The notes under the pieces: generated by a model
The model's input: only the letters and a program-made list of their open reading frames with translations
What the model was told of the DNA's origin: nothing
Database searches by the model: none
Assembly (NCBI GenBank): GCA_964472195.1
Contig: CAYYJH010000005.1
Coordinates: forward strand, 1-56,810
DNA from: BS750m-G4 sp964472195
GTDB lineage: Bacteria; Bacteroidota; Ignavibacteria; Tepidaquicellales; Tepidaquicellaceae
DNA length: 56,810 nt
Direction: 5' to 3'
Shown here: positions 27,573 to 36,003 of the stretch, in pieces
Layout: every line of letters starts with the position of its first letter
Position numbering within the stretch: position 1 is the stretch's first letter
Translations under genes and position numbers: made by a program

Positions 27573-29687
27573 ATGCCCGATTATAAATCAGAACAAATAA
27601 AAAATGTTTCTATTATTGGCCATGGTGGTACTGGAAAGACAATATTTTCAGAAGGAATATTGTATGCAGCCGGTGTAACGAACAGGTTTGGAAAAATAGA
27701 AGAAGGAAATACTGTTAGCGATTACCATAAAGATGAAATAGAAAAACAAATATCAATCAACTCTTCAATAATGAATGCTTTCTGGAAAGATTCTAACAGT
27801 GTGCAGAAAAAACTGAACATCATTGATACACCCGGATATATGGATTTTATCGGGGAAGTAAAATCATCATTGAGAGTTATGGATATAGCATTAATTGTAA
27901 TAGATGCATTTAAAGGAGTTGAGGTTGGTACAGAAACTTGTTTTAAATTTACTAAAGAATATGGGAATCATGTAATTTTTGTGATTAATAAACTTGATTC
28001 CGATAACGCTGAGTTTGAAGAAACGGTATCTCATATTAAAGAAAGTTTTGGTTCAGAATCCGTAGTATTGCAATTTCCTGTGAATCCCGGTTCCGGATTT
28101 GATACCATAGTTGATATATTAAGAATGAAAGTTTTAAAATTCAATAAAGACGGGAAAGGTGAATATTCAGAAGCAGAGATACCGGAAGATTTAAAAGAAA
28201 AGGCAAACGGTTACAGGCAGGGATTATTAGAAGCGATCGCAGAAGAAGATGAAGAACTTTTAGAAAAGTTTTTCGAAGAGGGACAAAATTTTACTGAGGA
28301 AGAAATTAAATTCGGCTTAACCAAAGGTATACGTGAAAGAAAATTATTCCCTATTTTCTGTTCAGCTGCGGTCAATAATGTTGGTATCAGACCTATACTT
28401 GATTTTATAGCAGATTATACAGAATCACCTCTCGATAAACCAGCTGAGAAAGGACATAAGCCTGATAGTGAAGATGTTATCGAAGTTCCCGCAAAAGCGG
28501 ATGGTGAACCATCTATGTTTATTTTTAAAACTTTTTCCGAGCAAAACGTTGGTGAATTATCATTCTTTAGAGTGTATTCTGGAAAAATACACCCCGGCAT
28601 TGATATGGTAAATGAAGCAAACGGTAAATCAGAAAGATTATCTCAAATCTATTCTCTGAACGGAAAAGAAAGAAACGAAATGAATGAAGCTATTTGTGGA
28701 GATATTGCCGGTGTAGTTAAATTAAAAGATTCACACACAAACAATACCTTAAGTTCAAAGAACTTTCCAGTAGTTCTGAAGGAGATTGAATTCCCTGAAC
28801 CCAACATGGCGCTTGCAATAATCGCAAAAAGGAAAGGAGATGAGGATAAGATTGCCACTGCTTTACATTCCCTGCATGAGGAAGATCCAACATTTATTGT
28901 TTCTTATAATACTGAAACAAGTCAAACCATTATATCTGGTCAGGGTGAACTTCATTTGAATACTGTGTTAAACCGAATGAAAAATAAATTCAATCTGGAT
29001 GTAGAGGTTACAGAACCCATGATCCCCTATAAAGAAACTATACATGCCTCAGTAAATGATGTTGTGTATAAACACAAAAAGCAGTCGGGTGGCAGAGGAC
29101 AATTTGCACATATACACATAAACATCGAACCTCTCGAAAGAGGAAAGGGCTTTGAATTTGTAAACAAGATAGTCGGTGGTGTTATTCCGGGAAGATTTAT
29201 CCCTGCGGTTGAAAAAGGAATTGTTGAGACTATGAAGAATGGTGTTATGATAGGACGTAAAGTTGTCGACGTTAGAGTTACTTTGTTTGATGGTTCATTT
29301 CATACCGTAGATTCGGATGAACTGTCTTTTAAGATTGCGGCTACACAGGCTTTTAAGAAGGGTTTTAAAGATGCTAAGCCTGTTTTACTGGAACCGGTTT
29401 ATGATGTTAATATATATTTCCCTGAAGAGTTCATGGGTGCTGTATCTGGTGATGTATCTTCCAGGCGAGGAAGGATTCAAGGCATGGAAGCAGAAGGACG
29501 TTTACAGGTTATTAAATGCCAGATACCGCTATCCGAAATGAACGGTTATTCATCGAGACTTCGTTCGCTTACTCAAGGTAGGGGAAACTATAATAGGCAT
29601 TTTTCACATTATGAAGATGTCCCAAAAGAAATAGAAAATAAAATAATTTCTGAATACGAGAAGGAAAATGAAAAAGAGAGCAAGTAA
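27573..29687 (+). CDS. EF-G-like translational GTPase (EF-G2/FusA2 type)
   Basis: A five-domain EF-G-type GTPase of 704 residues. The P-loop is GHGGTGKT (16-23), not the usual AHxDxGKT. G3 is DTPGYMDF and G4 is NKLD. The switch I region reads VSDYHKDEIEKQISI, as in the EF-G-like paralogue class, instead of DWMEQEQERGITI. Domain IV is present (KHKKQSGGRGQFAH; PGRFIPAVEKGIVE). Canonical EF-G drives translocation; members of this divergent class occur beside a normal fusA and their role is unclear. A strong AAGGAG precedes the ATG. No rpsL/rpsG/tuf genes are adjacent, which also argues against the main fusA. Confidence 0.88.
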   Translation: MPDYKSEQIKNVSIIGHGGTGKTIFSEGILYAAGVTNRFGKIEEGNTVSDYHKDEIEKQISINSSIMNAFWKDSNSVQKKLNIIDTPGYMDFIGEVKSSLRVMDIALIVIDAFKGVEVGTETCFKFTKEYGNHVIFVINKLDSDNAEFEETVSHIKESFGSESVVLQFPVNPGSGFDTIVDILRMKVLKFNKDGKGEYSEAEIPEDLKEKANGYRQGLLEAIAEEDEELLEKFFEEGQNFTEEEIKFGLTKGIRERKLFPIFCSAAVNNVGIRPILDFIADYTESPLDKPAEKGHKPDSEDVIEVPAKADGEPSMFIFKTFSEQNVGELSFFRVYSGKIHPGIDMVNEANGKSERLSQIYSLNGKERNEMNEAICGDIAGVVKLKDSHTNNTLSSKNFPVVLKEIEFPEPNMALAIIAKRKGDEDKIATALHSLHEEDPTFIVSYNTETSQTIISGQGELHLNTVLNRMKNKFNLDVEVTEPMIPYKETIHASVNDVVYKHKKQSGGRGQFAHIHINIEPLERGKGFEFVNKIVGGVIPGRFIPAVEKGIVETMKNGVMIGRKVVDVRVTLFDGSFHTVDSDELSFKIAATQAFKKGFKDAKPVLLEPVYDVNIYFPEEFMGAVSGDVSSRRGRIQGMEAEGRLQVIKCQIPLSEMNGYSSRLRSLTQGRGNYNRHFSHYEDVPKEIENKIISEYEKENEKESK

Positions 29688-29736
29688 AAGTAACCTTATA
29701 AACCAGATATTATAAAAGCCAAGTCTAAGAATTTTC

Positions 29737-30477
29737 ATGGGTTTTTTTGAACTGTTTACTCAAACCGCAACTTATATAAGTCTTGCTACACTCACCTTTA
29801 TGGAAATTGTGCTCGGTATTGATAATATCATTTTCATATCAATAGTTACGGGCAAGTTACCGGATGAAATTCAAGAAAAAGCAAGAATTGTTGGATTATC
29901 ATTGGCTGTTCTGTTCAGAATTGCTTTATTGTTATGTATAGTGTGGATAGCAGGAATAGTTGAACCGTTGTTTTCTATTTTCAATTTCGATGTTACTGGA
30001 AGAGACATTGTTTTAATAGGAGGTGGTCTTTTCTTAATTACTAAAAGCACATTAGAGATTCATTCTAAGATCGAGGGAGGAGAAGCAGCTAAGGAAAAAA
30101 GAAGAGCGACGACAAGATTTGCAACAGTAATAATGCACATCATTATGCTCGACATCGTATTCTCTTTTGATTCGGTTATTACTGCTGTAGGATTAGTTAA
30201 ACATGTTGCTATAATGATTATTGCGATTCTGTTATCTCTCGTAGTAATGATAGCTTTTGCTAAAAAAGTAAGTAAATTTATTAATAACAATCCAACGATT
30301 GCGATGCTTGCACTGGCATTTCTTTTAGTGATAGGTCTGTTACTTTTTGCAGAAGGATTCCATATAGAAGTACCGAGAGGTTATGTTTATTTTGCAATGG
30401 CGTTCTCTGTTTTTGTTGAACTGCTTAATATGAAACTCAGGGAAAAAACGGAAGCAAGAGTGCTAAAGGATAAATAA
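29737..30477 (+). CDS. TerC family integral membrane protein
   Basis: A 246-residue polytopic membrane protein with about seven hydrophobic segments. The paired TerC signatures are FMEIVLGIDNIIFIS near the N-terminus and MLDIVFSFDSVITAVGL near residue 140; the Asp/Asn and Asp/Ser lie within the membrane and are thought to bind metal. Family members (Alx, MntP-like exporters, TerC) are tied to manganese efflux or loading of exported metalloproteins. No tellurite-resistance neighbours are present. It lies 49 nt after the EF-G-like gene. Confidence 0.88.
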   Translation: MGFFELFTQTATYISLATLTFMEIVLGIDNIIFISIVTGKLPDEIQEKARIVGLSLAVLFRIALLLCIVWIAGIVEPLFSIFNFDVTGRDIVLIGGGLFLITKSTLEIHSKIEGGEAAKEKRRATTRFATVIMHIIMLDIVFSFDSVITAVGLVKHVAIMIIAILLSLVVMIAFAKKVSKFINNNPTIAMLALAFLLVIGLLLFAEGFHIEVPRGYVYFAMAFSVFVELLNMKLREKTEARVLKDK

Positions 30478-30496
30478 TTTGAAAAGTGCATTTCAT

Positions 30497-30527
30497 TATA
30501 AAAAAAACCCAAGTAACGGGATTTTTA
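30497..30527. terminator. Weak hairpin between convergent genes
   Basis: An A-run, CCC, seven spacer bases, GGG, then a T-run lie between the terC-like gene and the opposite P-loop gene. The A/T flanks allow the same short stem on both strands, so it may terminate both genes. The stem has only three G-C pairs and a bulge. Confidence 0.4.
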
Positions 30528-30549
30528 TGTATAATCTGTATCGACGTTA

Positions 30550-31263
30550 TTATTTATAATAAATTTCCCACAATCTGGTAAACACATCATCAAGAGCGGG
30601 TCCCAAAGATTCGTCGTCATCAGTTTTAGAGGGCATGTTTTCAAATACAATATACGGAACATCAACACCATTGATATTAATATGTGATGATGAATTTGCA
30701 GAAACCTCTTCCCAATCGACTTCTTTGTATAGCTTTTCGAGTTTTTCATCCGGTAAACCGTGTTCTAAGATGCTGTCTGGTTTTTCGGGATTAAATCTCT
30801 TTCGATTTTTTCGGAGTGACTCTTCGTAAGGTACATTAACATAAATAAGTGCCGCATTTTCGAGTAGTTCTTTCGAAAGGTGTTTAAAAGCTTCTTTGTA
30901 TCCTCCGTGTTCGCTTCCGCGTGAAAACTCTATAAACCTTGTGATATCAACGCTTTCATTATCGCGGACACTTTTTTTATAATCGAAACTTATACGTTCG
31001 ATTAGCAAATGCCACATATATTCATGTAAGAAATAACCGTCCGGTGTAGTGTGAATTCTTGGTTTGTTCATAATCTTTTCCAGGATAGCATCTTCTTCAA
31101 ACCATGTCCAGAGCATAGGGAAGTCATCGATCTCGACCATCTTACCGATATGAAATCTTTTTTTTCTATCTTCATCGCCTGTACGTTTTAGATAATCAAT
31201 TATTTCTGACTTACCGGAAGCTGGTCTTCCTAAAAGTATGATTTTCTTAAATATTTCTTTCAT
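30550..31263 (-). CDS. P-loop kinase-like protein of unknown substrate
   Basis: A 237-residue P-loop NTPase. Walker A is GRPASGKS (12-19) immediately after the first strand, as in nucleoside/adenylate-kinase-like folds. Later conserved-looking stretches are IEFSRGSEHGGYKEAF and LIYVNVPYEESLRKNRKRF, the second suggesting a lid Arg region and a strand as in small-molecule kinases. The substrate is not recognisable. It is convergent with the TerC gene, divergent from the peptidase gene, and has no operon partner. Confidence 0.7.
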   Translation of the reverse strand: MKEIFKKIILLGRPASGKSEIIDYLKRTGDEDRKKRFHIGKMVEIDDFPMLWTWFEEDAILEKIMNKPRIHTTPDGYFLHEYMWHLLIERISFDYKKSVRDNESVDITRFIEFSRGSEHGGYKEAFKHLSKELLENAALIYVNVPYEESLRKNRKRFNPEKPDSILEHGLPDEKLEKLYKEVDWEEVSANSSSHININGVDVPYIVFENMPSKTDDDESLGPALDDVFTRLWEIYYK

Positions 31264-31450
31264 GTGATTGTTTTGTTTGTAAGAATAAATTTGTTAATTA
31301 AAATACTAATAATAAAACTATAACTCTATGTTCAAAAGGAACGAAATCAATAAATTGAAATTAGCGAAATTATTATACTTAGTTTGGTGAAGTTGAAATT
31401 CTTTTTTCTTATTTTCATTTAACAAATCACAAAAATAATCTTATCAAATT

Positions 31451-33571
31451 ATGAAAAATATTATACTGCTTATAGTATTCATTTTATTAACAAATAATAT
31501 CGATATTACTTTTTGCCAAACAAGGATTAAATATCCTGAGACAAAAAAGGTCTCTCATATTGACAATTATTTTGGAGTTGATGTTCCCGATCCTTACAGG
31601 TGGTTAGAAGACATGGAATCACAGGAAGTGAAAGAGTGGGTTGATGTTCAGAATAAAGTAACTTTTAATTATTTAGATGCTATTCCTTACAGACAAAAGA
31701 TAAAAGAGAGACTGACTGAGTTATGGAATTATCCTCGTTACTCTGCGCCTTTTAAGTCGGGAGAGTATTTCTTCTTTTATAAGAATGATGGATTACAAAA
31801 CCAGAGCGTTGTTTACATTCAAAAGGATCTGAATTCAGAACCTGAAGTATTCATTGATCCGAATAAATTCTCTGAAGACGGAACGGTTGCTCTTTCAACG
31901 TTATCTGCTTCGAATGATGGTAAGTATATTGTTTATGGAGTATCGAACTCCGGTTCTGATTGGAGAGAATTTTTTGTTATTGACATTGAAAGCAAGAAGC
32001 AGTTGAAGGATCATATCAAATGGGTAAAATTTTCGGGAGCCTCCTGGCATGGTGATGGATTTTATTATAACAGGTACGATCAACCGGAAGAAGGTAAAGA
32101 ATTAATTTCAAAGAATGAAAATCAAAAGGTATATTTCCATCGCGTAGGAACAGACCAGAGTGAAGATGTTTTGGTTTATGATGATCCGGAGCACCCGAAT
32201 AGGTTTTTTTATGTTTTCCCATCTGAAGATGAAAGATACTTATATTTAAGCATTTCTGAAAAAGGTTCGAACGGAAATTCTCTTTACTTCCGGGATAACA
32301 GGAAAGCAGATCTTGAATGGCATCCGATTGTGGAAGGTTTTGAATATGACTACTGGGTTGTTAACAATATAGATGATGAAATATTTATTATAACGAATAA
32401 AAATGCTTCCAAAAGAAAATTAGTAAAGATTAATCCTAATCAAACACAGTTAATTTTCGAGGATGTTATTCCGGAAAAGGTGGATGTACTTTCAGATGTA
32501 ACTTTAGCGAGGAATAAATTTATTGTAACATATTTAAAAGATGCGAGTGACCATATATTTGTGTATGATTTAAATGGAAGTGTTCTTGAAGAGATCAAAC
32601 TACCGACACTTGGGTCAGTTTATGGTTTCCGTGGGAAAAAAGAAGACAATGAGTTGTTCTATACTTTTACATCTTATACATACCCATCTACTATTTATAA
32701 ATATAATGTTGACGAAGGTAAATCGGAACTCTATCGAAAAACTGATGCAAAGTTTAATCCAGATGATTATGAGACCAAACAGATCTTTTTTGAAAGTAAG
32801 GACGGAACAATGGTTCCAATGTTCATTGTTAACAAAAAAGGTATAAAGTTAGATGGAAATAATCCCACATTGCTATACGGTTACGGAGGTTTTAATATAA
32901 GTTTAACGCCTTATTTTAATTCTTCACTGCTTGTGTTTCTTGAAAACGGTGGTATCTATGTTTTAGCGAATCTTCGCGGGGGTGGTGAGTATGGTGAAGA
33001 ATGGCATAAAGCAGGGATGCTTCTAAATAAGCAGAATGTATTTGATGATTTTATTTCTGCTGCGGAATATCTTATTGATAACAAATATACTTCTTCTGAA
33101 AAACTTGCTATAGAAGGTGGTTCAAACGGTGGACTGCTTGTTGGTGCTGTTATGACTCAAAGACCTGAATTGTTTAAAGTTGCTTTACCGGGAAAAGGTG
33201 TACTGGATATGCTAAGATTCCATGAATATACTATTGGCTGGGCTTGGATAACAGAATACGGTACAAGTGAAGATTCTGTTCAATTTAAAAACTTGTTTTC
33301 ATATTCACCATTGCATAATCTAAAAGAAGGTGTTGAATATCCAGCAACTTTAGTGACAACTTCAGACCATGATGATAGAGTTGTTCCTATGCATTCGTAT
33401 AAATACATTGCAACTTTGCAGGAAAAACAGGCTGGTTATGCTCCCATACTTTTGAGAGTCGAAACAAATACAGGTCATGGTTTTGGAAAACCATTGAGTA
33501 AGAAAATAGATGTAGAAACTGATATGTGGTCATTTATCTTTTATAACCTGGGAGTGAATCCCTCTTATTGA
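31451..33571 (+). CDS. Prolyl oligopeptidase (S9A) with signal peptide
   Basis: A 706-residue serine peptidase that cuts short peptides after proline. A signal peptide (about 1-23, ending TFCQ) sends it across the inner membrane. The N-terminal seven-bladed propeller spans about residues 80-450. The alpha/beta-hydrolase domain has nucleophile Ser558 in GGSNGGLLVGA, the acid in DHDDRV (639-644) and His676 in TGHGFG. The typical NLRGGGEYGEEWHKAG motif is also present. Its last seven bases overlap the end of the convergent selU gene. Confidence 0.94.
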   Translation: MKNIILLIVFILLTNNIDITFCQTRIKYPETKKVSHIDNYFGVDVPDPYRWLEDMESQEVKEWVDVQNKVTFNYLDAIPYRQKIKERLTELWNYPRYSAPFKSGEYFFFYKNDGLQNQSVVYIQKDLNSEPEVFIDPNKFSEDGTVALSTLSASNDGKYIVYGVSNSGSDWREFFVIDIESKKQLKDHIKWVKFSGASWHGDGFYYNRYDQPEEGKELISKNENQKVYFHRVGTDQSEDVLVYDDPEHPNRFFYVFPSEDERYLYLSISEKGSNGNSLYFRDNRKADLEWHPIVEGFEYDYWVVNNIDDEIFIITNKNASKRKLVKINPNQTQLIFEDVIPEKVDVLSDVTLARNKFIVTYLKDASDHIFVYDLNGSVLEEIKLPTLGSVYGFRGKKEDNELFYTFTSYTYPSTIYKYNVDEGKSELYRKTDAKFNPDDYETKQIFFESKDGTMVPMFIVNKKGIKLDGNNPTLLYGYGGFNISLTPYFNSSLLVFLENGGIYVLANLRGGGEYGEEWHKAGMLLNKQNVFDDFISAAEYLIDNKYTSSEKLAIEGGSNGGLLVGAVMTQRPELFKVALPGKGVLDMLRFHEYTIGWAWITEYGTSEDSVQFKNLFSYSPLHNLKEGVEYPATLVTTSDHDDRVVPMHSYKYIATLQEKQAGYAPILLRVETNTGHGFGKPLSKKIDVETDMWSFIFYNLGVNPSY

Positions 33572-34740
33572 TTTTTAAGGAATTCAGTAAGTTCATTTAC
33601 AGCTCCATCAAACTTATCCGAGTCAACGATTAACAGGGATTTCTTTGGTTTTTCTTTATATCGAATATCATAATATTTATTTATCATAATCCCGGTAAAT
33701 TCATTTACATTACCAGAATGCAATTTTGTTAGAAGATCATCATAAACAGGATTGCTTAATTGCTGACGAAAAAATCTTTCACTCTTTTTAAATATTTTTT
33801 CCATCTCCGGAATTCCCTTGTTGTCATCTCCAAAATAATCTTTCACTATTCTTTTGATTCTATCATCAAAACTACATTCAACTCTGATAGTCGGAGCATG
33901 CTGCAATTTCTGGTATAATGGTTTGGGAATTAAAAAATCTCCTACTTTCTTGCTTTCACTTTCAATAAGAAATGTATTATGATTTGGAAAGTATTTATTA
34001 TTCTTTATGATTTGTGAAAAGATATTATTTTCGAATGCACTTTGATCAGTTACCGGTTTGAAATTTTTAATTTTATAAGGTATGAAACCAAACAATGACG
34101 AGAAATGCCTTGCTGCAAGTTCAAGATCTATAACAGGGAAATTATTTGACACAGCCTTTAGTAAGTCTGTTTTCCCGGAGCCTGTTAAACCCGAAAGCTC
34201 GACTAAATCATAAGGGAATTTCTGTTGAGAAAAAAATTCGAAAACTTTATTCCTGTAAGATTTAAATCCGCCAAACAGTGTTACAGGTTTATATCCCAGG
34301 TCGCATACCATTTTTGCCAGATAACTGCTTCTGCCGCCGCCACGCCAGCAATTGACTATAATATTCTTTTTTATGGCATTATTTTTTTGTAAGAATAGCT
34401 TTAGAGATTCAATCTTGGGTTCTGCATATTCTAATGCAAGTTTAAGAGCAGCTTTCTTTGAATAGGTTTTATAGATCAAACCTACAAAATGCCTCTCGCC
34501 TGTGCTGAGCACTGGAAAGTTAATAGAAAAGGGTATAGATGAGATTTCAAACTCTTTTTCCGATCGTGTATCGATTAATAAAAAATTATTTTCATTTTTA
34601 AGAATATCCAGTAATCTGTTTATGTTGATGATTTCCCATTTGTACTTTGCAATAATTGACTGCAATGTAGGAATTACATCTAAATTAAAAGTTCTGACAT
34701 ATTTGAACAGGTCTTCCTTATTTTTGAGACGTGGTACCAT
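33565..34740 (-). CDS. selU: tRNA 2-selenouridine synthase SelU/MnmH
   Basis: A 391-residue two-domain enzyme that replaces sulfur by selenium at wobble 2-thiouridine of tRNAs for Lys, Glu and Gln, through a geranylated intermediate. The N-terminal rhodanese domain has the active Cys131 in NCWRGGGRSS, and the C-terminal P-loop is GLTGSGKT (184-191). It uses the selenophosphate made by the upstream selD. The selD stop and the selU ATG share one base (TAATG), indicating translational coupling. Confidence 0.94.
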   Translation of the reverse strand: MVPRLKNKEDLFKYVRTFNLDVIPTLQSIIAKYKWEIININRLLDILKNENNFLLIDTRSEKEFEISSIPFSINFPVLSTGERHFVGLIYKTYSKKAALKLALEYAEPKIESLKLFLQKNNAIKKNIIVNCWRGGGRSSYLAKMVCDLGYKPVTLFGGFKSYRNKVFEFFSQQKFPYDLVELSGLTGSGKTDLLKAVSNNFPVIDLELAARHFSSLFGFIPYKIKNFKPVTDQSAFENNIFSQIIKNNKYFPNHNTFLIESESKKVGDFLIPKPLYQKLQHAPTIRVECSFDDRIKRIVKDYFGDDNKGIPEMEKIFKKSERFFRQQLSNPVYDDLLTKLHSGNVNEFTGIMINKYYDIRYKEKPKKSLLIVDSDKFDGAVNELTEFLKNQ

Positions 34741-35801
34741 TATTGGAAATCAAAAATAATTGTTCCTGATTTCGTATTATTTGTTGGTGAAAAAACCTGC
34801 CCTATTATTCGGGAATTTTCATCGCCACAATTATGCAGGTCTTTCAGAAGTGATTGTGATTTATTTTCTGGAACTGATATTAATAAACCTCCTGAGGTTT
34901 GTGGATCGTAAACTAAGTGTTCTTTTGTTTTATCAATTTGCCCTTCGTTTATAACAAAGTCTTTAGTATACTCTCTATTTGACTTATCTCCACGCGTCAG
35001 AAGGTTCTCTTTAACTGCCCGATTGACACCGTTTAATATCGGGAGTTCGTTTATTTTAATTTTTATTACTGCATTACTTGCCTGAGCTATTTGCATTGCA
35101 TGTCCGGCTAAACCGAATCCTGTTACATCGGTGCAAGCTGTTGCTTCGGCTCTAATCATTGCTTCCGATGCACACTTGTTAAGTCTTGTCATTGATTCAA
35201 TAAGCTCTTTATAAATATCATCGTTAAGTTTGCTGTATTTTATAGAATTATTCAGTAGTCCTGTACCAAGTGCTTTTGTCAGAATCAATACATCCCCTTC
35301 TTTTGCTTTATCGTTGCTTTTGATGTGAGCGGGATTTACTGTACCGGTTACAGATAAACCATACACAATCGTAGGAATATCAATAGAATGTCCTCCGATA
35401 ATAACACATTCATCTTCGCTTGCTTTCTCCATACCTCCGCGGAGGATTTCTTTTAAAATGTATATATCTTCTTTTTGAGGAAATGCTACTACATTTAATG
35501 CACACAGTGGAATACCTCCCATAGCATAAACATCACTCATTGCGTTTGCAGCCGCAATTTGTCCAAACGTGAAAGGGTCATCGACTACGGGAGTAAAAAA
35601 ATCTGTTGTATGAATTAATGCCAGATTGTGACCAAGTTTATATACTCCGGCGTCATCTTTTCCCGAAAAGCCAACCAAAACATTTTCATTCGTGACCCAT
35701 TTAACACCATTCAGAGCATCGGATAAAATATGCGGGAAGATTTTAGCAGCACAACCTGCTGATGAAACCATCTGTGTTAAACGAATTTCTTTTTTGTCCA
35801 T
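34740..35801 (-). CDS. selD: Selenide, water dikinase SelD
   Basis: SelD makes selenophosphate from selenide and ATP. The catalytic pair is the Cys and Lys of SAGCAAKIF near the N-terminus; the position that is sometimes selenocysteine is Cys here, and the second Cys of the E. coli GCGCK motif is Ala. AIRS-type motifs include TTDFFTPVVDDPFTFGQIAAANAMSDVYAMGG-like residues and GGHSID. The frame extends three codons further to a TTG at 35810, but the ATG at 35801 (MDKKEIRL) is the more likely start. selU follows with a 1-nt overlap. No selA, selB or tRNA-Sec is in the window. Confidence 0.94.
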   Translation of the reverse strand: MDKKEIRLTQMVSSAGCAAKIFPHILSDALNGVKWVTNENVLVGFSGKDDAGVYKLGHNLALIHTTDFFTPVVDDPFTFGQIAAANAMSDVYAMGGIPLCALNVVAFPQKEDIYILKEILRGGMEKASEDECVIIGGHSIDIPTIVYGLSVTGTVNPAHIKSNDKAKEGDVLILTKALGTGLLNNSIKYSKLNDDIYKELIESMTRLNKCASEAMIRAEATACTDVTGFGLAGHAMQIAQASNAVIKIKINELPILNGVNRAVKENLLTRGDKSNREYTKDFVINEGQIDKTKEHLVYDPQTSGGLLISVPENKSQSLLKDLHNCGDENSRIIGQVFSPTNNTKSGTIIFDFQ

Positions 35802-36003
35802 AATACTCAACCTAATTAATATAAAAATTAATAAAAAAGTAAATTTTGTTCACTTTATGATATATTTTTATTATAAATAATTTTATCTTGTATTATGTGA
35901 TATGAGGTTATCAAACACTTTTTCTCCTTTATTAATTTATTATTTACAATTTGATTTAAATAGCGAGTACATATTTTTCTATGACCATAATTAATTTTTT
36001 GAA

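Noticed and set aside
29737..30477. Tellurite resistance operon
   Set aside because: TerC family membership alone does not mean tellurite resistance; no terA, terB or terD genes are nearby.
34740..35801. Selenocysteine-containing SelD
   Set aside because: The catalytic position is encoded as Cys and there is no in-frame TGA.
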